Shown here in pieces: positions 56,144 through 64,000 of a stretch of DNA of 64,000 nucleotides (its first letter is position 1; each line of letters starts with the position of its first letter). The notes under the pieces were generated by a model. That model did no database searches, was not told the origin of the DNA, and was given only the letters and a program-made list of their open reading frames with translations. The position numbers were made by a program, and so were the translations under genes. The stretch lies in assembly GCA_030549175.1 (NCBI GenBank), contig JAUKUA010000006.1:372001-436000 (forward strand), given 5' to 3'. The DNA is from Lasiosphaeris hirsuta. Lineage: Eukaryota; Ascomycota; Sordariomycetes; Sordariales; Lasiosphaeriaceae.

Positions 56144-56959
56144 ATGACAAGCGACACAGGCCTCCCAGCCCGCTACGAGATCCGCACGCTCGCCGGCCCA
56201 GAACACGCAAAATGGGCCTGCGCAATCATCACACATTGCAGCTTCTTTGCGTCGCCGGTTTTCTCCAAAATCTACACCCAGGGAAGAAATCAGCTATGCT
56301 ACGCCATGTTCCAAACCGCTCTGTATCAGATGAGCCACCAGGTTGAATCCGGCTTGTCTCTAGGGATTTTCGACACCGAGTACCAGCTCAAGAGGCCTGA
56401 ATCAGCAGAGACGGACGGGAAATTGTACTGGGATCCGACTGACTTGAACAAGAATACAAGCGGGCAAGATCTGCTCGAGCAGATGGACTTCCCCCTCGTC
56501 TCCGTGGCACTGGCATATGACAACTTCTTCCCCCTTGACAAGACAAAACTCCAGCCGCTCTTCGAGGCGTTTCCCCTTCTTCCCCTCCGCAACAGGGCCG
56601 CCGAGAGACGCGAGTTACGAAACTCGGCAGACTGGCAAGCCACGGGACCAGGACAGGTGCTTTTGCGCGGGGGCACGGCCACGAAGGTGGGAGAAGAAGG
56701 TCGCGGGTTCATGAAGAAGCTTTCGTGGTACATGATGCGCAAGGCAGCCGCCGAGGGATTTCGCGGCATCCAAATCGGATGTCTCCATGACGCTGTAAGC
56801 GCCGTGTGGCAGAGACCGCCCGCACCGTTTACCTCTGAGGTTGTGGTCAGGTTCACGTGTGCCGAGGATGACGACGAGGAACTGAGGGCATGCTTTCAGG
56901 GGTCCGACCAGGAGTTTACGAGGATCTATGTAACGCTAAAGCCAAACTGTGGAATTTAG
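56144..56959 (+). CDS. Conserved fungal hypothetical protein, possible acyltransferase-like fold
   Basis: Single exon, 271 residues from the ATG at 56144 (MTSDTGLPARYEIRTLAGPEHAKWA). The opening YEIRTLAGPEHAKWACAIITH, with alternating beta strand and helix, is reminiscent of GNAT-like acyl-CoA N-acyltransferases. The later segment FRGIQIGCLHDAVSAVWQRPPAPFTSEVVVRF would fit the second half of such a fold. The usual R/Q-x-x-G-x-G/A acetyl-CoA loop is not visible, so enzyme activity is uncertain. No signal peptide or membrane segment. Flanking regions give no functional context. Confidence 0.6.
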   Translation: MTSDTGLPARYEIRTLAGPEHAKWACAIITHCSFFASPVFSKIYTQGRNQLCYAMFQTALYQMSHQVESGLSLGIFDTEYQLKRPESAETDGKLYWDPTDLNKNTSGQDLLEQMDFPLVSVALAYDNFFPLDKTKLQPLFEAFPLLPLRNRAAERRELRNSADWQATGPGQVLLRGGTATKVGEEGRGFMKKLSWYMMRKAAAEGFRGIQIGCLHDAVSAVWQRPPAPFTSEVVVRFTCAEDDDEELRACFQGSDQEFTRIYVTLKPNCGI

Positions 56960-58124
56960 GATTCCTCGACTACCACCTACGAGCTATCTTCTGTATTGGA
57001 GTGTGACACACCCAATAAGACTTCAATACAAATTTGGTCTCCATCATCACCCCCTCCACACACCCTCATTCTTCCACCGAATAAGCTCACAATCTGGAAA
57101 TTTCCGCTGCAGGATAGCCATCAGTTCATGATTTGGGTTGATCTCCACCATAGAGTGGGCACAGTGATCGGTATGCGCCCACTATGAGAGGTAAGAGTCG
57201 ATGGTCTTCATCCCCCGTCTCGAGATGGCCGTGAAGAACCTGCGGCCCGTTTCGGCGCAGTGTCGTTGATGATCTGCAGAGTATTGCGTTATCACAAGTC
57301 AGCTACTGATAAACTTTGACCCGAGACGGAGATCAGGCCAAACTCACACCCGCTGCAGGACGAGTTTGATAAGTCGCAAAAGACCGCCCTTCCTGATGTT
57401 CGGTTCCAGAAGAATAGGCTCTCCGGCTTCCAGGGGGATTCGACACCGTTCTACTCAAGGATGGTTGTGGCACGAGTAGCCCGGAGTTCGCCACTAAGAC
57501 GGTCGAAACTGCCGCAAGTCATGGAGCTTCGTGTCTTCGTTGAAGGCGCTAGGAGCGGTGTGGTGGGTATGGAGTGAGGGTAATGAGTGAATCACTTTGA
57601 ACTGTTGACCGTGGTCACACCTCTCTAAGATGTTGAACTAGCGCTGGAATGCGCAGAGCAAAAAAAAGAAAAAAAAACAAAGAAAAAAAAAAAAAAACAC
57701 CCATGACCCAGGAGAAAGATCATCTGTTTAGTCGAGATAGGTAGTTTTTATCTCTGACCGGAGGGAGATGGCTTTCAGCTTGAAGGGGAAAACAGTTATG
57801 GTCTTTGCAACCGTCGAGGCTTTAAAAGTTGTAACGCAGATTGTGCATTGGGTTGGGCGAGGATACGTTGGGTTTATAGCAAGTAGTGGAACAAAGGGTA
57901 GAAGTACAGAATGTGTTCAATTGAACCTGTCCTCCGCTGTCTGGCTCCGCCCGAGAGCTCTTCTTATCCTTCTGCTGTCGAGCCTGAGTTATGCCTTTGT
58001 CATGGCTTAGTCTTCTCAGCACTATGGCAGTACTAGGCATACGGCGAGCGAGGCTGGAGTCATGCAGTCACCGCCATCTCCAACCTAGGTAGGTTTAGGG
58101 TGTTACAACCAAAGCCAGTTTGGT
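56960..58124. other. Intergenic region, 1.2 kb, decayed-looking
   Basis: AT-rich in parts, with an A-rich tract at 57661-57699 and a CCTAGGTAGG-type word near 58085. Short frames only. No gene or recognisable element, though the sequence quality (homopolymers, scattered stops) resembles old degenerate DNA. Confidence 0.4.
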
Positions 58125-59444
58125 TTGCCTTTTTATTTTTGCCAACCGCTTCAAGGCCTACCACAACTCAGGATTTTGAACTTCTATCTCGTCCACTACT
58201 ACCGATCCACCTTTACTCTAGCCGCTCAATTCAGCCTCTACCTCCTTGCCTCCTCAATTGCGCTCTCAGGTTGCTTCAAAGATACAAAAGTCTGGTATCT
58301 CGAGAAAGTCTTAGAAGAGGTATGGACCGAGGTACTACTCGACTTGATCGCTCGTCTTAGTAACTTATAAGATCCCGATATACCTCTCCAGAGCTAGATC
58401 GCCTTTTATAAGGACCCCGAGGACTCTTATCTTACGAAGAAGCTCCAGTACGTCGAGATAAAAGTAGACCTACTAAGTTTTAAGGCTATGGATTAGCTTA
58501 TCCACTAAGGTATATAATTTACGTATAGTCGTAAAAGAAACCATTTCCCTCCTGCTATTCCTCTCGAGGAGCATAAAGCCACGTGTGGCTCGGAGGGATC
58601 CCCTTGGGGGTCCGGGTCAGAGTCCCTAGACTCGGGCTGCCCGTCATTTCGGCTGCAAGACTTCAACCGGCCGGAAATCGTGTTCTTTGTGGTGGGCAAG
58701 CTACTCTCGAGGCGCTCCTTCGCGGCCATGGCGTCAGAAAGGCTTGGCCAGGTCAAGACGCTCTTCTAGGAAATCGTGGACAAGGCATCGGGCGTGTTCC
58801 TATGGGTTATTCTCGTGGTCAAGGCGCTACGGACGGCAGCGGAAAACCTCAACAGCATCGCGGACATGCGTGCGCGCGTCAACGAGCTCCCGGCCGACCT
58901 CGATAAGCTAGCTATATGCTGATATGTTGGCCAAGATGAACTCGCTCGATATACCGGCGCCAGGCCACCATGCTCCTGTAGGTCATGTACCAAAGCACCC
59001 GGATGTCTTCCAAGAATCCCATGAGCGCGCTTCGCCTATCATTTGCTATTGAGGGTGACGGCGAAGTTCGCATGGACTACCACTGGCGCTATATCGGCGG
59101 CTGACGACCGTCTCTCGACGAAATGGCACACTAGTCATACCAGTTGGCTTGCGGAACCGGCCACTGCGACTCCATGTTCACCATAGCATGCCTGTTCGGG
59201 CTCTAGAGATATGTCTCGCGGGCCATCGAGGATGAACCTTGCACCATGGCACAATTGGCACTCGAACACATTGTGGTACATACGAAAATGGAAGAAAGGG
59301 GATTTCCCGTGGACATTATTGAATTTTATCTAAAGCACGGGGCTGGCGTGAACCGCCCGTTCTATAGAAGCATGCCACTCATCTTGGCAGGTCGCACTGA
59401 CACGTTGCAGCCCACGGACAGTGGGCGTGTCCGAGGACTTTGCC

Positions 59445-59479
<35 letters not shown>

Positions 59480-59805
59480 CGGATGCTGGGGCTGCTGATG
59501 TGGCCGGTAGACTTGATGAGGTCATATTCAGCGAAAAGCACTCAGAGAACTTCCGCATCCGACGCTCGCCTCTAGAAGTTTTGCGGGAGCACTTCCTCGC
59601 CGCGGCAAAAAGTCAGCGCAGCCCGAGCTCGGCTCGAAAGATAAACATGATATTGAAGAAGCTTGAGCAGCATCTGATTGAGAAAGGGGGGCTCTACCAT
59701 CACACCGTGGAGAAACAGTCTGGTTGTGTCGACGGCGAGAAGATCATATGGCGTGCTGCGGATCCCGTACCTGCTAGGGAGGTATGGGTCAATTTTGATT
59801 CCTAA
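58125..59805 (+). pseudogene. Decayed NACHT/ankyrin-type (NLR-like) gene
   Basis: One frame from 58125 to about 58910 reads as protein interrupted by several stops. The clearest part is LQDFNRPEIVFFVVGKLL, then VKTLF-stop-EIVDKASGVFLWVILVVKALR and LNSIADMRARVNELPADL, which matches the region after the NACHT domain of fungal STAND proteins (DKASGVFLWV...VRSLL is typical). After about 58914 the frame changes twice (YADMLAKMNSL, then MLL-stop-VMYQSTRMSSKNPMSALRLSF). A later piece (59246-59400) has EFYLKHGAGVNRPF, ankyrin-like. Stops sit where Gln codons would fit (CAG to TAG), as produced by C-to-T decay. A T29 run at 59449-59477 interrupts the end. No intact P-loop is found upstream. Confidence 0.65.
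59449..59477 (+). repeat. Poly-T tract of 29
   Basis: An uninterrupted T run within the decayed NLR-like gene. It may mark the tail of a retro-inserted element or simple slippage; no flanking duplication is obvious. Confidence 0.85.
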
Positions 59806-60005
59806 ATTACTTATTAGAAAGCCTGCCTATTACCTACAGGTTACATAAGGTACCTTGGCGATCTCTGCGGAGGGAGAGGTATATATATATCACAGCTTTG
59901 CAGCTGTTTCCGAGTCCGTTACACGATACCAGTTTACGAGTATTATGAGTTGATGATAAAAAGAGCATGCCTTCGGTTCCGAGTCCGAAGTTCTGCCTCA
60001 ATCAC

Positions 60006-61870
60006 TCACACAAACGAAGGCGGCACCCGATTCCCACTCACCACCTTGTTATACACGGCCAGCAAATCGCCCTCCCCCGCTAGGTCCTGCTGCACCCAGG
60101 CCTCAAAGACCATCCTCTTCACCCCGCGTACATTGCCCTGCGGCTTCTTTTCCAACGACGACGTCAACACCTCGGCCACGAACCTCCTCTCTTCCTCGCC
60201 CCTGGCCTCCAGCGCAATAACAAACACGGGCCACGCGCACCCACAAAGCCCCATGCGTCGCATGACCAGCATCGCCCGATCCACCAGCGGCACCACGCGG
60301 GCGTCGTCGCGCGGCAGCCCCCGTGCCATGCGCAGCAGGTAAATGGAGGCGGCGAGGCGGTACACCTCGGCGATGTAGCACAGGTCGTGGCACGGGCCGG
60401 GCGCGCCGTCGGTGTAGCGGGCCATGTCGACCTCGATGGCGCTGTTGCCGTGCGAGGTCGAGGCGGCGGCAATGCGCGGCGTCTGCATCAGCCCGTCGAG
60501 ACGGAGTTCAAGGGCGCGGATGGCGGACAGGTGCGACGGCGAGAGGTGGCGCGGGTCGTCGCGGTCGTGGACGACGTCGACGATTTGACAGACGAGGTCT
60601 AGCAGCTCGAGTGAGCAGCCTGTCGTGGGGAGGATCTGGGGTCTGTCAGTGCGAGTGTGAGTCAAGGGGAAGGGGGGGTAAGGGGGGTTACAATTTGGCG
60701 CATAGGGGAGAAGACGGCTTTGGAGACAATCTTCTCTTGCGCCGCGAGGGCAATTTGCTCGTCCTGCCGCTGGTCCCAGTGGCGGATGCTGAACTTGTAC
60801 ATGGTGTCGTGGTAGAAGATCCAGTCGAGAATCAGCGCCGGGTCGCCCTCGTACGTGGCGTGCGGCGTGTGCACCATGTTGACAATCTTCTTGCAGCCGC
60901 AGAAGAAGATGGCCCAGTTGAGGGACGAGCCTTCCGAGTTGAGCGTCTGTTCCGTCAGTCCAGGCTTGCGTTCCTGGAAGGGGATACGCACCTCGAACAG
61001 GTTGAGCAGCATGCTCGCTGCCATGGTCTGGAAGGCTCGCTGCATATTCCCCGCGCCAATGCAACCGATCGCGACCTGGAGCGCGCCGAGGGCTTGCGTG
61101 TGGTGGGCGAATGCCGTGTCCTGCTCCTCCAGGTGCTGATACGACAGAGCGGCGATGGCGTGCCGGGTTGCCAGCGCGGGAGGGTTTTCGTCGCCCAGTG
61201 ACATCCTCACCAAGAGTCGATAGAGGTCTGCCATTTCATCGCACGCCGTCGACACGAGCCGCGACACAGCGCTGTAATCTGAGGCTGTTAGCGAGTCCGG
61301 ATACCCCGGGAACAACTCACTGTTTTTCCTCAGGACTGGGTCCATATGAGCCAGAGTGACGACGGACAGCTCGCGGGGGATCGCTATCCTACGCGCCACG
61401 CCCAGTTCCTTCCCGGTTCTCCATGCTACTCGCCGTTAGAGAATTCCATCAAGCGGGAACGTCGACCCACCTGCATCCCTAGGCCTAATTTCACCGCTCC
61501 AGACCTTGATGTCCCGGTTCGTGGCATTGACAAACTCCAGCCTGCGGGACCGGATGGGCAGGATGCGGTGCTGATGGCCGCGGGCAGCGCGCCGGCCGTC
61601 ATTGGCGCGCGGCCACGACAGCTTCACACCGTAGCCCAGACATTCTAGCCCGCGCCGCTGGCAGTTTTTGCACGATGGCTGCGTTCTGTCGCACGATGTT
61701 TTGCGGGCTGTGTGGTGTCAACCGTCTTTTCCGAGAGATAGGAGTCTGTTAAGCTGTTTACATCGGCAGTTCCAGCAACGCTTCAAGTTCGCCGTGTGTG
61801 CCCTGGCCATGACAGGATCCGGGGAAGTTGCGTCTGTGACAGTGTCGGGTGATGGACTCGAGCTCGCCAT
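60006..61870 (-). CDS. Zn2Cys6 fungal transcription factor
   Basis: Exons are 61870-61762, 61707-61471, 61425-61321, 61278-60992, 60946-60692 and 60635-60006, 540 residues in one frame. Splicing the first intron completes the zinc cluster: CWNCRSRKTSC, then DRTQPSCKNCQRRGLEC, spacing C-x2-C-x6-C-x6-C-x2-C-x6-C at about residues 33-60. The remainder has the helical fungal-specific regulatory region (ACDEMADLYRLLVRMS, QTMAASMLLNLFE, ILDWIFYHDTMYKFSIRHW, VEVDMARY-like segments). It acts as a nuclear DNA-binding regulator. Two of the introns (42 and 45 nt) are multiples of three and would also read through. Targets are unknown; no biosynthetic cluster is adjacent. Confidence 0.88.
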
Positions 61871-64000
61871 GGTCCGGTGCGCTCAGTAGCTTGAAGTCAG
61901 CGTGGCACGGTGATGCCCGAGAGAGCGTTGACTCCCAAGTGATGTCTGCTTATTAATGGCCGCACACCGTTCACTAATCCGGATTGGCTGGTCCCGGTCA
62001 GACGGCATGGATCTCACCGTGCCGGGCGACCAATGGCCGTCACGGCCGAGGGATATCTTCAATACTCTGATGACACCAAGTCCACGCCAAAACATGGTTT
62101 CCAGAGATAGCAGTCGAGAAGGATTTTCTTCAAATTCAAAGAGTGCTCACAGGAATAAATTAAACCCCCCCCCCCCCCCCCCCCCCCCAATAGCAGGGTT
62201 AAATTTACAAAAACGGATTGATGACAACGGTGAAAAGACTCACCTGAACAACAATCCCCCTTGTTCACTTGTCAGCGTGAAACTTCACAGCTGTGATAAA
62301 AAGCTGCCTCGTTCTGGATAACTATGAGAGAGGCCTTGAAAATACCAAATGGACGTTTTCAAATAACAAAAGAATGCCTTTTAAACGCCACGGGCAGTCT
62401 GAGTAGATGCAGACTTGGTGTCTCAACCGTGCGCCTTCCTGCAAACCCCCACGGGTGGGCCCCACGTTCCTTAGGTAGAAGAACCTCTTTCCCAGAACAA
62501 GCTTTGGAGGGCACTTGACTGGGCATAATAAATAAGAGGTGAGGAAGCAGCCCAGATCACACAGCAACCCAAACCTCTCCATCTAACTTTCGGCCACTAC
62601 CGAGCGCCCCCACAGGCCCGCCGAAGACACAGCGAGGCGTCGAATCGATAGGGGTAGCTACCTCATCACAGGGACAGCAAGCCAGAGGTTTGCCACATCG
62701 TTCCGTCTTTCGCGAAACCAGACACAGCAAAGAAGTTTTCCAAGTTCCTTGAATGCATAAGACCCTTCTCCCAGGGGAGCATGGCAAAACAAATGCAAAG
62801 AGAGCGGAAGAAGCTCAGAAGTATTCCACCTCCGCGGCTGGGGTCAGCGACTTCAAATGGAACCTGATCTGCTTGGATCGACAACTCCACGGGCGGTGGG
62901 GCAGAGCTTTTTTTCGCGCTGAAATGTCTTGCCATCTCCGATGCTCCCCCGATTCGGGAAGGGAAGGACATGAAGATGAAGAAGAAGCTGAAACTGCAAT
63001 TCCATTGGATGCCGTTGAGACGGACGCTGGGTGAGCCTCTCGCGGGCCTGACGACAGCGGATATGTTTTCCGGTGCTTTCTCTACAAGCACCGACGGCAA
63101 TCCACTGGCTTCGAATCCGATAGTTGCAACACTCAGAGTTAGATCAGTGCAGCCTTGTCGTAACAGGCGACATCTTCTACGCCCATATTGACTCGAAACA
63201 CGCCGAGAAGATGAAAATGGCGTTCGATATACAACGGGCCGCTATATAGCTAACCGCAATGGCCGGTGGCGCCGAAGTGCTGGGGCTAGTCGGGGACGAC
63301 CCCGACTTTCTCAAAGATGGCGAGTTTCCCAGGGTTAGGGCGAAATGGCGAGCCGTCGTCCAAGGGATGTTCAAGAGAATTCTGAAGAAGATTGCTAGCA
63401 CGCAACACTCACGTAAATTGAAGTATTGAAGCACCTGAAAGGCCATTCTAGGACGAGGAGAGGCCTTTCCACCATCTAAAAAGGCATGTTTGGCATTTGA
63501 AACGCCCCTCTGGTATTCTAAAAAAGCCTTCCCATACCTACAACGCGGCCTCAAAGGTTTCTAACGAGCGCATATTTGGGGAGCTTGAAAATTTGTAAGG
63601 TTGTGTAGCAAGACTGGTCTAGGGCTAACAATCGGTCACCGAATTGGGCCGAGTTCAAATCACTATCTGCGGTGATTTGACGGAATAGCGATGGTTTTCC
63701 GCTGCGCACAATGTTAACTTTGTAAACCGTTGAATTGCATCAAGTCGCAAAATGTTGCTCCAATTCAGTCTAAAATCGTACCTCTTGGGCGCTGTGGATG
63801 AGCCCGTCGCAAAAAGTTGACATAGTTCGACGTTGTGTGCGTAAGCCAGCCAAGGACGCAACGTTGATTGGCCATGACTAAGTGGTTGGTAGTATTGAGG
63901 GAGAGAAACAAAAGATAACCCGCTGGGGTTTGTCAGCTTCAATCGTGTTGCTGGTGACGGCATGAAAGGCTGTGATTGTGAATGGAGCATATAAGAGAAT
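61871..64000. other. Right-end intergenic region, 2.1 kb
   Basis: No convincing gene. It holds a C24 run (62165-62188) and an AAAGGC-rich array near 63430-63540 like that at 55740-55840. A stretch at 63175-63425 reads on the + strand with one stop as possible old coding sequence (GGAEVLGLVGDDPDFLKDG), but I cannot assign it. A - frame of 144 codons at 62666-63100 has no motif. Confidence 0.45.
62165..62188 (+). repeat. Poly-C tract of 24
   Basis: An uninterrupted C run in non-coding sequence, the longest of several G/C homopolymers in the window. Confidence 0.9.

Noticed and set aside
60323..61201. 292-codon + frame opposite the Zn2Cys6 gene
   Set aside because: Arg/Gly-rich antisense shadow. 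The - strand gives a complete zinc cluster factor with phased introns.
62666..63100. 144-codon - frame near the right end
   Set aside because: No motif and biased composition (Phe/Ser run). Not supported as a gene.
63600..63680. tRNA-like sequence with GAGTTCAAATC
   Set aside because: T-loop resembles a tRNA, but the T-stem (CCGAG against CACTA) and acceptor stem do not pair.
1..64000. CRISPR arrays, insertion sequences, replication origins
   Set aside because: None seen. The window is eukaryotic fungal DNA, and no regularly spaced repeats or transposase genes were recognised.

Overview
The window is from a filamentous ascomycete, probably a Sordariomycete. Genes carry many short introns (about 42-120 nt) with GTRNGT donors, CTRAC branch sites and YAG acceptors. 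The families are typically fungal: ferrichrome NRPS, STAND/NACHT receptors, HET domain, Zn2Cys6 regulator, 2EXR and GH10. Exon joins were worked out by eye from reading phase, splice signals and family motifs. No database search was possible.

Layout. (1) 1-17405: a siderophore pair on the + strand, the 3' part of an L-ornithine N5-monooxygenase (sidA type) followed by a ferrichrome synthetase (sidC/NPS2 type, A-T-C-A-T-C-T-C-A-T-C-T-C-T-C). The synthetase reads with a one-base frameshift in a G tract. (2) 17521-23019: a DUF1264/oil-body-associated-like gene with an in-frame TAG, a membrane-anchored modin-like protein and a GNAT acetyltransferase. (3) 23185-38098: an innate-immunity/allorecognition-like island. 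It holds a NACHT-WD40 receptor, two divergently transcribed paralogous small alpha-helical proteins, two coiled-coil proteins, and a second receptor with an alpha/beta-hydrolase N-terminus, a NACHT and a propeller-like tail. The NACHT-WD40 receptor has one copy of a short N-x-A...Q-x-N-x-P-I motif near its N-terminus, and both small proteins have two copies at their C-termini. This is the layout of amyloid-templated NLR-to-effector signalling (NWD2/HET-S logic) and is the most interesting system here. (4) 38587-44998: an amino-acid permease and a conserved single-pass membrane protein. (5) 45314-46875: a HET-domain pseudogene. (6) 47128-52967: a class I terpene synthase, a secreted GH10 xylanase and a 2EXR protein. 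(7) 53091-56959: a Thr/Ser-rich secreted protein with seven exons, and a conserved hypothetical. (8) 58125-59805: a decayed NACHT/ankyrin-type gene with CAG-to-TAG-like stops. (9) 60006-61870: a Zn2Cys6 transcription factor, followed by 2.1 kb without a convincing gene.

How they fit together. sidA makes N5-hydroxyornithine, which the NRPS would use for a ferrichrome-type intracellular siderophore. The receptors, small helical proteins, HET pseudogene and NLR relic fit a birth-and-death neighbourhood of fungal cell-death genes. The remaining genes look like ordinary metabolic or secretory neighbours.
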